A DNA stretch of 64,000 nucleotides from Rhodomicrobium sp. Az07 (GTDB lineage: Bacteria; Pseudomonadota; Alphaproteobacteria; Rhizobiales; Rhodomicrobiaceae), in assembly GCF_018619475.1 (NCBI RefSeq), contig NZ_JAHFZG010000002.1:1-64000 (forward strand), written 5' to 3'. Every line of letters starts with the position of its first letter. The first letter of the stretch is position 1. The notes under the pieces are model-generated. The model saw nothing but the letters and a program-made list of their open reading frames with translations, did not search any database and had not been told where the DNA came from. The position numbers and the translations under genes are program-made. Shown here piece by piece: positions 8,619 through 17,480 of the stretch.

Positions 8619-8635
8619 ATGTTATACTATTGCAT
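8619..8635. promoter_or_regulatory. candidate Zur box upstream of the COG0523 GTPase
   Basis: ATGTTATA-C-TATTGCAT is a 17-bp near-palindrome centred at 8627 (six of eight half-site positions pair). Its left half equals the known alphaproteobacterial Zur half-site TGTTATA. It lies 35 bp before the GTPase start, where a repressor would block transcription. Confidence 0.5.
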
Positions 8636-8740
8636 AGTGCTCATTCAAGACACTCCCCACGCCGCCAAGGCGAAACAGCACCGCCAGAGACTTGCGAGAC
8701 GGCGAAACCGCCTTCCCGGCCGGTCGCGTGCGGTTCCGCC

Positions 8741-10084
8741 TTATTTCGAGTGCTTCTCTGCCTCGTGACGCGCGCGCTTGCGCTTCGCCCACTCGTCCTT
8801 GTGGACTTGCGGCGCCCGCGTCAGCGCCAGCGCGTGGGGCGGCACATTCTCGGAAATCACACTGCCCGAGCCGATATAGGCGCCATCGCCGATGGTCACG
8901 GGCGCGACGAGCGAGCTGTTCGAGCCGATGAACGCGCCCGCGCCGATATCGGTCTTGTATTTTTTATAGCCGTCGTAATTGCAGGTGATGGTGCCCGCGC
9001 CGATGTTCGTCTTGGCGCCGACGCTCGCATCGCCGATGTAACTCAGGTGGTTCACCTTCGCGCCTTCGCCGACATGCGACCCCTTCAGCTCCACGAAATT
9101 GCCGACATGCACCCCGGCTTCCAGCACCGTTCCCGGTCGAAACCGCGCGAACGGGCCGATGGTCGAGCCCCGCCCGACGCGCGCGCCTTCGAGATGCGAG
9201 AAGCCCCGGATCGTGACACCGTCCTCGATGACGACGCCCTTTGCGAAGATCACGTTCGGCTCGATCACGACGTCCTGCCCGATGATTGTGTCATGCGAGA
9301 AGGTGACGGTATCGGGCGCGATGAGCGTTGCGCCACCGGCCATCGCCGCCGCGCGTGCGCGCCGCTGAAAAATGGCCTCGGCCTCCGCAAGCTGGGCGCG
9401 CGTATTGACGCCGCGCACCTCGTCCTCGTCGATGATCTCGCAGGCGACGCGAAGCCCCTGCGCGCGGGCAACCTCAACCGCGTCGGTGAGATAGAATTCG
9501 CGCTGCGCATTGTCGTTGCCGATTCGATCGAGCAGCGAAAGAATCAGATCGCCGCGAAACGCGAGGATGCCCGAATTGCAAAGCGTGATCGCCCGCTCTT
9601 CCTCGCTCGCGTCCTTCTCCTCGCGGATGGCGACAAGCGCGCCCGACGCGTCGGTGATAAGGCGGCCGTACCCCTTCGGATTGCGCGCATCGAAGCCCAT
9701 GACGGCCATGTCGGCCCCGTTGGCGATGGCGGCCGCGATGCGCGCGAGGCTATCGGGCGCGACGAGCGGCGCGTCGCCGCAAAGCACCACCACGGGACGC
9801 TCTGCCGTTTCGAGCGCGGGCCTCGCCTGCAACACGGCATGCGCCGTGCCGAGCCGGTCGCGCTGCTCGAAGAACCGCGTAGCGATGGGCAACTGAAGCG
9901 CCTCGAAACCGTTCGCATCCGTTGGAACGATCACGAAGCATGCTTCCGCGCCGGCGGCGGCTGCCGCCTTGACGACATGGGCCACGAGCGGCAAGCCGCC
10001 GACCGGATGCAGCACCTTCGGCAGCGCCGATTTCATGCGCGTCCCCTGCCCCGCCGCCAGCACCACCGCATTGAATCCCGCCAT
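8741..10084 (-). CDS. glmU: bifunctional UDP-GlcNAc pyrophosphorylase / GlcN-1-P acetyltransferase
   Basis: GlmU acetylates glucosamine-1-phosphate and then couples it to UTP to give UDP-GlcNAc. The protein is 447 aa. The nucleotidyltransferase signature LAAGQGTRMKSALPKVLH is at residues 9-26. The C-terminal half has the left-handed beta-helix hexapeptide repeats (for example IGDASVGAKTNIGAGT and NYDGYKKYKTDIGAGAF), with the catalytic acetyltransferase region around HLSYIGD. It lies in the same orientation as glmS, 1.3 kb upstream, with only the GTPase gene between, so the cell-wall amino-sugar pathway is grouped here. Start ATG at 10084; length and start match the family. Confidence 0.98.
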   Translation of the reverse strand: MAGFNAVVLAAGQGTRMKSALPKVLHPVGGLPLVAHVVKAAAAAGAEACFVIVPTDANGFEALQLPIATRFFEQRDRLGTAHAVLQARPALETAERPVVVLCGDAPLVAPDSLARIAAAIANGADMAVMGFDARNPKGYGRLITDASGALVAIREEKDASEEERAITLCNSGILAFRGDLILSLLDRIGNDNAQREFYLTDAVEVARAQGLRVACEIIDEDEVRGVNTRAQLAEAEAIFQRRARAAAMAGGATLIAPDTVTFSHDTIIGQDVVIEPNVIFAKGVVIEDGVTIRGFSHLEGARVGRGSTIGPFARFRPGTVLEAGVHVGNFVELKGSHVGEGAKVNHLSYIGDASVGAKTNIGAGTITCNYDGYKKYKTDIGAGAFIGSNSSLVAPVTIGDGAYIGSGSVISENVPPHALALTRAPQVHKDEWAKRKRARHEAEKHSK

Positions 10085-10280
10085 CGGTCAAACCCTTCTG
10101 CCTTCGCCGGTGCTCTTCATTACGCGTGAAGGCGATCAAATGGAAAGCTCCGCCCTGCCCTTCAAGCATAGCGGTGCGGAGTAAACATTGGCTGCGCTGA
10201 TAGGGGAAAGCTGTGGCGAGCGCGTGGCGGAGCACGCTTCGACGCCCGTCAAACAGGAGAAGGAAAACCGCACCAGCCCG

Positions 10281-11195
10281 TCAGATTGCGTCGGCGTTGA
10301 AGGTGTTGCAGGCCGCCAACGAACCCGTCTGATAGCCGCGCGTGAACCAGCGGACGCGCTGTTCCGAGGAACCATGCGTGAACGAATCAGGCACGGCATA
10401 GCCGCGCGTGCTCTTCTGGATCGCGTCGTCGCCGATGGCAGCGGCAGCGCGAAGCGCCGACTCGATGTCGCCAGGTTCGAGCGTGTTGTTCAGCTTTGCC
10501 GTGTGATGCGCCCAGACGCCCGCGTAACAGTCGGCCTGAAGCTCCACGCGCACCTGAATCGCGTTGCGCTGACCTTCCGAGGTTGCGGCCGCCTGAAGGC
10601 GCTGCGCCTGCTTGAGCCCCCCTTGCAAATTCTGGATGTGGTGTCCGATCTCGTGCGCAATCACATAGGCTTGCGCGAACTCGCCCGGCGCCCGGAAGCG
10701 GCGCTTCATCATGTCGAAAAATGCGAGGTCGATATAAACCTTCTGATTCATGGGACAATAGAACGGCCCCATCTGCGCGCTGGCGAACCCGCAGCCTGAC
10801 TTCACGCTGTCCCTGAACAACACGAGTTTCGCCGGCTTGTAGCGCACGCCCTGGCTCGCGAAGATTTTCGACCAGGTGTCTTCGGTATCGCCAAGAACGA
10901 CGGAAACGAAGCGCTTCGCCTCATCGTCCGCCCCGGCGCTTTGCGAGGGCGCGCGCGGCGCCTCGCGCGGGATCTGGATGCCGCCGGGCATACCTTCGCC
11001 GCCTTGCAGGATGATGCGAGGGTCGACGCCGAACAGCAACGCTAGGCCGACGATAACGATCACGCCGAGAATGCCGACACCGCCGCCCTGCCCGACCCGG
11101 ATGCCGCCTCCGCCGGGGAATGGAAACCCACCCCCGCCGCCTTCATCGCGCCGGTCTTCGACGTTCTCGCTCTCGCGGCGTCCCTGCCATCTCAT
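10281..11195 (-). CDS. YpfJ-family neutral zinc metallopeptidase
   Basis: This is a 304-aa protein with a low-complexity glycine-rich N terminus (residues about 18-40), one membrane segment (VGILGVIVIVGLALLFG, about 39-55) and a periplasmic zinc peptidase domain. The metal motif HEIGHHIQ is readable, with the helper residues downstream (ELQADCYAGVWA). These are the signatures of the YpfJ / Zn_peptidase_2 family, whose substrates are not well known. The start overlaps the stop of the malonyl-CoA decarboxylase gene by four bases, so the two are co-translated although no functional link is obvious. The conserved C-terminal RVRWFTRGY is present. Confidence 0.9.
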   Translation of the reverse strand: MRWQGRRESENVEDRRDEGGGGGFPFPGGGGIRVGQGGGVGILGVIVIVGLALLFGVDPRIILQGGEGMPGGIQIPREAPRAPSQSAGADDEAKRFVSVVLGDTEDTWSKIFASQGVRYKPAKLVLFRDSVKSGCGFASAQMGPFYCPMNQKVYIDLAFFDMMKRRFRAPGEFAQAYVIAHEIGHHIQNLQGGLKQAQRLQAAATSEGQRNAIQVRVELQADCYAGVWAHHTAKLNNTLEPGDIESALRAAAAIGDDAIQKSTRGYAVPDSFTHGSSEQRVRWFTRGYQTGSLAACNTFNADAI

Positions 11196-12562
11196 GAGAT
11201 TGCCTCGCTCTTGCGCTGCACTGCCTTCGCGGCCGGTTCCGGCGCGACAAGGATGGACCTCACAGCTTTCGACGCGGCCACCTGACCAAGGTTCACATAA
11301 GCTTCATGGTTACGCTCGATGTCCTTAAGGTCGTATAAATAGTTGACCATGACGCTCAACGAATCGCGAATGCCTTTTTCCGAGGTGTCGCCGAGCCAAT
11401 TGATCCGCTCCAGACGCGCGCCGTTGCCGAGGTGGAAACGCGCCACGGGGTCGACCGGTTTGCCCTTCGCATCCTTTGCGCGCAGATAATAATGCGCGGC
11501 GGCCGCAAGGATGGCGGGTTCGAGCGCGTTGAGTTCCTCTTCGCTGTCGCCGAACTGCCCCTGGAGCGCTGCGTCGAGAAGCTTCCGTTGCGCCGCCGGG
11601 AGATAGGACAGGTCGGCCCGGTTTCCTTCGAGCCACGAACGAAAAGTCGGCGCGGGCGACAGCGTCACGAAGGTCTTGAGTGAAGGCTTTTCCTTCTTCA
11701 AGTCCTCCGCCACCTGCTTGATGAGGAAGTTGCCGAAGGAAATCCCCCGCAGGCCGTCCTGGCAGTTCGAGATCGAATAGAACACGGCCACCGACGGCTC
11801 GGGATCGTCGAAATCTTCGGCATCGGAGGCAAGGAGCAACTGGATCGACGACGGGATTTCGCTGGCAAGCGCGACCTGAACGAAGATGAGCGGCTCGTCG
11901 ACGAGCGCCGGGTGAAAAAACGCGAAGCAGCGGCGGTCGCCCGGGTCGAGCCTGCGCCGCAGATCCTCGAAACCGTGGATCTTGTGCACCTTCTCGTACA
12001 CGATCAGTTTTTCGAGGATCGATGCCGGGCTCGACCAGGACAGATGCGCAAGCACGAGGAAGCCGCGATTGAACCAGGAGGAGAACAGGTGGACGAAATC
12101 GCGGTCCACGCCCGCGAGTTCCGGATTGTCCTTCAGGCGGCGCAGCAAATCTTCGCGCATGCGCACAAGCGCCGTCGTACCGCCCGGCGCAAGATTGAGG
12201 CGGCGGAAAAGCTCCTGCCTCGGGGATTCGACGGCGGCCATGAGCGTTTCGAGCTGTCCGATCTGCGGCTGCTCGACATAGGCCGTCGCAGCGCGCTGAA
12301 CGGCTTCCGCCTCGGGGAGAAAATGTCTTGCCAAAAAGACGAAAAAAGCGTCTTTTTCCTTATCTGTGGTCAACCGGTAGAGGTCGAGGATTCGTCTTGC
12401 GAGAGCAACGCCCGACGCTTCGCCCCTGCTCGAAACCAAAGCCTGGCATAATTCTTCGAACGACTCTTCAGCGTCGGTTCCGATCAACGAAGACAAGTCC
12501 AGAATCTGCCTGCCCCGATCGGAAATTTTGCTCAGGATTTCCTGGAAGAAAGAAACATCCAT
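11192..12562 (-). CDS. malonyl-CoA decarboxylase
   Basis: The enzyme converts malonyl-CoA to acetyl-CoA and CO2, in malonate catabolism or in control of the malonyl-CoA pool. The protein is 456 aa. An N-terminal helical domain (about 1-150) is followed by the acetyltransferase-like catalytic domain with HPALVDEPLIFVQVAL, YSISNCQDGLRGISFGNFL, FVTLSPAPTF and, near the C terminus, RFHLGNGARLERINW, which holds the conserved histidine. All are typical of the MCD family. It faces a GntR regulator across a 218-bp gap, the arrangement of matR and matA in rhizobia. No malonyl-CoA synthetase (matB) or malonate transporter (matC) is next to it. Confidence 0.93.
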   Translation of the reverse strand: MDVSFFQEILSKISDRGRQILDLSSLIGTDAEESFEELCQALVSSRGEASGVALARRILDLYRLTTDKEKDAFFVFLARHFLPEAEAVQRAATAYVEQPQIGQLETLMAAVESPRQELFRRLNLAPGGTTALVRMREDLLRRLKDNPELAGVDRDFVHLFSSWFNRGFLVLAHLSWSSPASILEKLIVYEKVHKIHGFEDLRRRLDPGDRRCFAFFHPALVDEPLIFVQVALASEIPSSIQLLLASDAEDFDDPEPSVAVFYSISNCQDGLRGISFGNFLIKQVAEDLKKEKPSLKTFVTLSPAPTFRSWLEGNRADLSYLPAAQRKLLDAALQGQFGDSEEELNALEPAILAAAAHYYLRAKDAKGKPVDPVARFHLGNGARLERINWLGDTSEKGIRDSLSVMVNYLYDLKDIERNHEAYVNLGQVAASKAVRSILVAPEPAAKAVQRKSEAIS

Positions 12563-12780
12563 ATTCTGGCTGCGCGCCTCGCTGCTTGCGATTGATCAAA
12601 GGTGGAGTCTGATCAGGATGATACCATGGAATTCGTGATCGACGTTCGAAAAGGCGGTTTCAGCTTCTTCTCTGTTCGGATTATCCGGGCTATGGCTTCC
12701 TTCGCGGTAAAGATCGCCCCCGTGAAATTTTGACTGGGGCGGAAGGATCGTCGAGAGCACGAAACGAGGAGCGAAGTCCT

Positions 12781-13509
12781 ATGAGTTCCCAAGCGGAACG
12801 CTTGAGATCGTTGATCGAGGAGGAAATACTCTCCTTTCAGCTTAAGCCCGGCGACAAGCTCGACGAGTGTGGCCTCGCGAAGCGATACGGCACGTCGCGG
12901 ACGCCGGTTCGAGAGGCGCTTCGTCAACTTTCCGCGAACGGCCTTGTCGACATCCGGCCGCACAAGGGCGCGATGGTCGCGCGCCTCGGCATCCGCGAAC
13001 TCGTGGAACTGCTTGAAGTCATGGCCGAGCTTGAGGGCGCCTGTGGGCGGCTGGCGGCCAAGTCATGCCTTAACAGCGACATCGAGGCGATGACCGCCGC
13101 GCAGGAGGATTGTCGGCGCTTTGCCGAAGCGCACGATCCGAAAAGCTATGCGCGCGCCAACGAGGTTTTCCACGAGACCATCTATGCCGCGAGCCGAAAC
13201 ACTTACCTCGTCAAGATGACGCTCGGCATTCGCAACCGGATCGGTGCGTACAGGCGCTTGCAGCTCGACCACATCAACCGCATTCTTCCTTCCGTCATGG
13301 AGCACGACCGCATTCTGCGGATGATCCGCGACGGGCTTCCGGATGAGACCGACAGGCTCTTGCAGTTGCATATTCTCAATATAGGCGGTGAGTTGCGTCG
13401 CATGATCGCGCTCATCTCGGAGGGCGAGAACGCTTTCCCCAGCCGCACGCAGATGATGTTCGACGAAGCCGATGCGCTGCATGTGCTGGCGGGCGCGGGC
13501 AAGCGATAG
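12781..13509 (+). CDS. GntR-family (FadR/FCD type) transcriptional regulator, MatR-like
   Basis: This is a 242-aa regulator. The N-terminal winged helix-turn-helix shows the GntR signature PGDKLDECGLAKRYGTSRTP with VREALRQLSANGLV following (about residues 20-60). The C-terminal all-helical FCD ligand domain has the usual metal or acid-binding residues in VFHETIYAASRN. Start ATG at 12781 follows CGAGGAGCGAAG; an in-frame upstream codon exists but lacks such a site. It is divergent from malonyl-CoA decarboxylase, so it probably senses malonate or a related acid and controls that gene. The gap holds two TGATCA words 17 bp apart (12593 and 12610), but I see no convincing GntR operator. Confidence 0.85.
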   Translation: MSSQAERLRSLIEEEILSFQLKPGDKLDECGLAKRYGTSRTPVREALRQLSANGLVDIRPHKGAMVARLGIRELVELLEVMAELEGACGRLAAKSCLNSDIEAMTAAQEDCRRFAEAHDPKSYARANEVFHETIYAASRNTYLVKMTLGIRNRIGAYRRLQLDHINRILPSVMEHDRILRMIRDGLPDETDRLLQLHILNIGGELRRMIALISEGENAFPSRTQMMFDEADALHVLAGAGKR

Positions 13510-13607
13510 AAGCGCCCTCCCGCGAGGCGGAATCGATTCCCACAGGCGCGGGGCGTCTTCGCGGGCGCGTCTCTTTCACCCCGCGTGCCCTTTGCTGGGG
13601 CTTTTCC

Positions 13608-14732
13608 TCAGCGCAGGGCGAGGTCGAACGGACAGAATGAGCGAAAGCACGGACCGCGAGTTCGCTCCGGCGACACATTACGCCGTTCGATCACCTTGCC
13701 GTCCACGGCGGCGATGGAAAAGCGATCCGACTGGCGATTGAGCACGAGATGCCACGTCGAGACGCCCTTCGAGCGTTTGGCTCCGCTGGCGACCTCCCAC
13801 TCAATCAACGCGTCCACCATGCACTGCGCCTGCGGCACCTTGCAGAGCACGATCACGCTACCCGGCTTCAGTGACTGTTTCCGGCTCGGCCACCGGGTCA
13901 CGAAACCGGCGTGAGAGGCCAGCACTTCCTTCCGGGTCTTCACCTTGCCGAAGTGCGAGACCTTATCGGCGTAAGCGGCCGAAATGAGAGCGAGCGAGCG
14001 GGAGGCCTCCTCGTTTTCATAAGTGAGATAGCGCGCCGCGAAACTGCGCGCCTGCGCCTCGACCTCCGCGGACGTAGCGGCGACACCCACGCCAAGCGAC
14101 GAAACGTCTTTCGTTACCTCGGTGGTTCTGGCCGTCTGGGCCTGCTCGGTGACGCTCCCTTCCGAAGGGCCGTCGAGATCCTTAACGGTGACTTCGATCC
14201 CCGTTCCGCGAGCCTGCGCCGGCGAAAACCATCGCACGCTCGTGGGCGGGGCGGATGTCAGGCTCAACACCGCCTTCTCCGGCAACCCGAGCGTGTTAAG
14301 ATAAGAGCCGACGATGGCATTGCCGGATGCGCTGATTTCCTTGACGCCCGCCATGTCGTGATAGGCGGCATGGAAGCCGACCCGCGCTGACGACGCCATC
14401 TGACGCGGCACACCCGCGAGCCAGATCAGCGCGCAGGCCGAGGCGCAGCGCGAATTTGCGGCGACATAGGTCGAGAAACCCTTGAGCCGGATCGCGCGGC
14501 CTATGGAGAGCGCCTCCTTCAGCGCGCCGCCATCGCTCGCAAGCGCCACCACGGCATCGTCGGTCATCAGCGCGATGTTTGCGAATTTCTGCGCGTCGCC
14601 CGGAGCTATCACACCCGAAACGACAATCACCCGCGTGACGCCATCATGGCTCAAGGTGGTGATGTTGGCCGCGCGGGCGGGGAGGCTGAGAAGCCCGGCG
14701 AGGATCGAAAGCGAAACCAGAAGACGATGCAT
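13608..14732 (-). CDS. secreted ClpP-like (crotonase-fold) protein
   Basis: This is a 374-aa protein with a signal peptide (MHRLLVSLSILAGLLSLPARA). Residues about 25-190 form a ClpP-like fold: DGGALKEALSIGRAIRLKG, the serine motif RCASACALIWLAGVPR and the downstream VGFHAAYH histidine. This set is typical of the periplasmic ClpP-like proteins of alphaproteobacteria, whose substrates are not established. The C-terminal 180 residues look like a separate domain with RRNVSPERT at the end. I prefer the ATG at 14732, which opens the signal peptide; a GTG at 14765 would add 11 residues. Neighbours give no hint of function. Confidence 0.7.
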   Translation of the reverse strand: MHRLLVSLSILAGLLSLPARAANITTLSHDGVTRVIVVSGVIAPGDAQKFANIALMTDDAVVALASDGGALKEALSIGRAIRLKGFSTYVAANSRCASACALIWLAGVPRQMASSARVGFHAAYHDMAGVKEISASGNAIVGSYLNTLGLPEKAVLSLTSAPPTSVRWFSPAQARGTGIEVTVKDLDGPSEGSVTEQAQTARTTEVTKDVSSLGVGVAATSAEVEAQARSFAARYLTYENEEASRSLALISAAYADKVSHFGKVKTRKEVLASHAGFVTRWPSRKQSLKPGSVIVLCKVPQAQCMVDALIEWEVASGAKRSKGVSTWHLVLNRQSDRFSIAAVDGKVIERRNVSPERTRGPCFRSFCPFDLALR

Positions 14733-14886
14733 GAGAAAGCCGCGTCCCAATGAAAAGCGGTACACGGCTTTTTATCTAGCAGGGCGAAGCAGTTTTGTCT
14801 GTTGCGCGAATGCACCAGCCCCAGCTAAGGATGCATCCGCACACAAATACAACCGCGCAATCGCTCGCCGCCTGTTGTCATGCGCA

Positions 14887-15360
14887 TCATCGCGAGCCGG
14901 GAATTGCCGGGTTTTCCTTCTTCGGCTGTTCGACCGTCGCCGCGCGAAGCTGGTAGGTGGTCAACCGGCAGGTGTTCTGCTTGTCGAGTTCGACGAAGGC
15001 GGAATTGCGCCGGTCGACCATATCCGCTTCCGTCACGTAGCCCTTGCGCGCCGCGTCGTAATATTTGAAGTCGGCCGTCTCGAACAGGCGATCCACCTTG
15101 GCAAGGCGCGAGAATTCGTCCGGCGAAAGCTTTTCGTCCCGGTTGACGTCGGCTTCCTTGAAAAGCTGGCTCACATAAGCGCGCCACTCGTCACAGGTGA
15201 CGATACCGTCATGATTGAGATCCCACGTCGGGGCGGCGCGGATGAATGTCCCCTCGACCGAGTCGCTCAAGCCGGTGGGAGACGAGCACCCGGCGGCGAG
15301 GAGAGCAAGCGAGGCGCTGGCAACCATGACCCCGAGGCGCAATTGTTTGTGATGTGGCAT
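14887..15360 (-). CDS. EF-hand lipoprotein
   Basis: This is a small lipoprotein of 157 aa. The signal sequence ends in the lipobox LLAAGC. Two calcium-binding EF-hand loops are readable: DLNHDGIVTCDEW and DVNRDEKLSPDEF, with a third weaker stretch KYYDAARKGYVTEADM. It is therefore expected in the periplasm, anchored to a membrane, and calcium-responsive. The start could also be the ATG at 15384, eight residues upstream. A polysaccharide deacetylase starts 247 bp away on the other strand, so the two may share a promoter region. The particular partner or process is unknown. Confidence 0.75.
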   Translation of the reverse strand: MPHHKQLRLGVMVASASLALLAAGCSSPTGLSDSVEGTFIRAAPTWDLNHDGIVTCDEWRAYVSQLFKEADVNRDEKLSPDEFSRLAKVDRLFETADFKYYDAARKGYVTEADMVDRRNSAFVELDKQNTCRLTTYQLRAATVEQPKKENPAIPGSR

Positions 15361-15607
15361 TGTTGTCGACCGCTTCCGTTTCATTCGCCATCGCCCGAGG
15401 CAAAGCTTTGAATTGTGGTGCGAATAGGCCGAAACCGCCGCGTCCGTCGTTTTTGCCACAGTTCTTCCTTGCGCGCACCCATTCCGGCATCCCGCATCAA
15501 GACCCGCGAAACCAATATTAAGAAGACTTTGCTGTCGTGTCTTAAGCCGCGCTATAAGCCCGCAGGCGAAGATGGTTCCGGGTTGCAGAGCCATGTGTGG
15601 TGGGATC

Positions 15608-16489
15608 ATGATTTACAGATATGCGGCCATCGGTCTGGTGGCGCTTCTTTCGCTCACGGGCGCGGCCAGGGCGGCCGATTGCCCCGCGGGAACGCTCGGC
15701 ACCAGCCGGACGGTCGTCATCGACCCGGCGAAGGTGCATCGCGTCGGCGGCGGCCCCGATTACGGCACGCCCATTCTCGAAGATCGTGAGGTGATCCTCA
15801 CCTTCGACGACGGCCCTATTCCCCCCTGGACGGGCAAGGTGCTGGACGCTCTTGCGGCCGAATGCGTGCACGCGACCTTCTTCACCGTCGGCACGATGGC
15901 GCGGGCGCATCCGGCGCTGTTGAAGCGTGTGCTTGCCGAAGGCCATACAGTCGGGACGCACTCCGAACGTCACGCGCACATTCCGAAACTGCCTTACAAG
16001 GCCGCTGTGAAGGAAATCCTCGACGGCTTCGCGACGGCCGGAAAGAGCCTTGGCGATCAGGCGGCGGTGGCGCCGTTCTTCCGCTTTCCCTATCTCGAAT
16101 CGACGCGCGCGACCGAAACCTATGCCGCTGCAATGGGCATCGTGATCTGGAACATCGATTTTCATGCCAGCGACTGGATGTTCCTGACGCCGGAGGTTCT
16201 GGCCCAGCGCGCCATCGAACGGATCGAACAGAAGAAGCGCGGCATCCTTCTTCTGCACGACATTCACCAGCGGACCGCGCTCGCCCTTCCCGTCATCCTT
16301 CGGGAACTCAAGAGCCGGGGTTACAAGGTCGTTCACGCGGTGCCGACGCCCGGCGCTCACGTGAATTTCGAGGTGGCGGCGAAGATCGACCCCTGGGCCG
16401 CAAAAGCGGCACCGCTTCGCAGCAGCCGCGCGAAACCCTCGCCAACTTTTGATGGCGGACCGGTGGAGGACTGGGCCGGGCAGCGATAG
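15608..16489 (+). CDS. polysaccharide deacetylase (NodB homology), secreted
   Basis: This is a 293-aa secreted CE4 deacetylase. The signal peptide MIYRYAAIGLVALLSLTGAA ends near ARAA. NodB motifs appear in order: LTFDDGP (catalytic Asp and metal Asp), HSERHAH (metal histidines), RFPY, HASDW, and LLHD near the C terminus. It should remove acetyl groups from a cell-envelope glycan such as peptidoglycan. The ATG at 15608 was chosen because it begins the signal peptide; an upstream ATG at 15572 adds residues without signal-peptide character. It is followed 118 bp later by ygfZ on the same strand. Confidence 0.9.
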   Translation: MIYRYAAIGLVALLSLTGAARAADCPAGTLGTSRTVVIDPAKVHRVGGGPDYGTPILEDREVILTFDDGPIPPWTGKVLDALAAECVHATFFTVGTMARAHPALLKRVLAEGHTVGTHSERHAHIPKLPYKAAVKEILDGFATAGKSLGDQAAVAPFFRFPYLESTRATETYAAAMGIVIWNIDFHASDWMFLTPEVLAQRAIERIEQKKRGILLLHDIHQRTALALPVILRELKSRGYKVVHAVPTPGAHVNFEVAAKIDPWAAKAAPLRSSRAKPSPTFDGGPVEDWAGQR

Positions 16490-16607
16490 CTGCTCCGGTG
16501 CGGTCTGTCCGCGCTCACGGTTCGGCGAGCGCTGCATGCGGAACATGGCAGGAACGCCAATCGGTGTTATGATCCGGCACCGCTTCTTTCCTGGCGAGGT
16601 TTCCCGC

Positions 16608-17480
16608 ATGCCCTCAACACTTCTGCCCGATCGCGCCATCCTCAAGGTCACGGGCGACGATCACGTTTCCTTCCTTCACGGTCTGATCACCAACGATGTC
16701 GAGCATCTCGCAAATGACGAGGGCCGCTTCGCGGCTCTGCTGTCCCCGCAGGGCAAGATCCTTTGCGACTTCTTCGTCGTCCGCCATGGCGACACGCACT
16801 TCATCGACGCGCCAAAAGCACAGGCCGACGTCCTCCTGAAGCGGCTCACCATGTACAAGCTCCGTGCAAAGGTGGATGTCGCCGACGTCTCGGAGCAAAC
16901 GGCGGCGGGTGCGATCTGGGGCGAGGACGCCGAATCGTGGTCGAAAGCGAACGGCGCGCTCGCCTATGCCGATCCGCGCCTGCCGGAGCTTGGGAGCCGC
17001 ATCCTGATTTCCACCGCCGCCACCCCTTCCCTGACCGCGACGCCCGAAGACTACGCCGCGCATCGCATCGCGCTCGCCGTGCCCGAAGGCGGCGCGGACT
17101 ATGCCTTCGGCGACGCCTTTCCGCATGAAGCGTGCTTCGACTTTCTTCACGGCGTCGACTTCAGGAAGGGCTGCTTCGTCGGGCAGGAAGTCGTCTCGCG
17201 CATGCAGCATCGCGGAACGGCGCGCACGCGTATTCTCTCGGTGACGTCATCGGCGGATCTGCCGGACGGCGGCGCGGATATCGTGGCGGGCGGCTTCCCC
17301 GTCGGCCGCCTCGGCTCTGTCAATGGCGCGCATGGCGTGGCGCTGGCCCGCATCGACCGCGTGCGCGACGCGCTCGCCAAACGTCTCGCGTTGACCGTCG
17401 GTGCGGCGGACGTCGATCTGACCGTGCCGGACTGGGCGGCTTATTCGCTTGAGCCGGAACCTGCGGGAGATGCCGCGTGA
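16608..17480 (+). CDS. ygfZ: YgfZ/GcvT-family folate-binding protein (Fe-S cluster assembly aid)
   Basis: This is a 290-aa COG0354 protein. The signature RKGCFVGQEVVSRMQHRG, with its conserved cysteine, is near residues 185-202, and the N terminus LKVTGDDHVSFLHGLITND is typical. YgfZ binds tetrahydrofolate and supports some Fe-S enzymes. Start ATG at 16608 begins MPSTLLPDRAIL; longer in-frame starts fall in the preceding gene. Its stop overlaps the GTG start of tag as GTGA, and tag, an HD hydrolase and an FAD oxidase follow closely, which suggests a four-gene operon. Confidence 0.92.
   Translation: MPSTLLPDRAILKVTGDDHVSFLHGLITNDVEHLANDEGRFAALLSPQGKILCDFFVVRHGDTHFIDAPKAQADVLLKRLTMYKLRAKVDVADVSEQTAAGAIWGEDAESWSKANGALAYADPRLPELGSRILISTAATPSLTATPEDYAAHRIALAVPEGGADYAFGDAFPHEACFDFLHGVDFRKGCFVGQEVVSRMQHRGTARTRILSVTSSADLPDGGADIVAGGFPVGRLGSVNGAHGVALARIDRVRDALAKRLALTVGAADVDLTVPDWAAYSLEPEPAGDAA

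Noticed and set aside
12563-12780. Two TGATCA words as a GntR operator
   Set aside because: The 17-bp spacing and the sequence do not match FadR-type operators; too short to be convincing.
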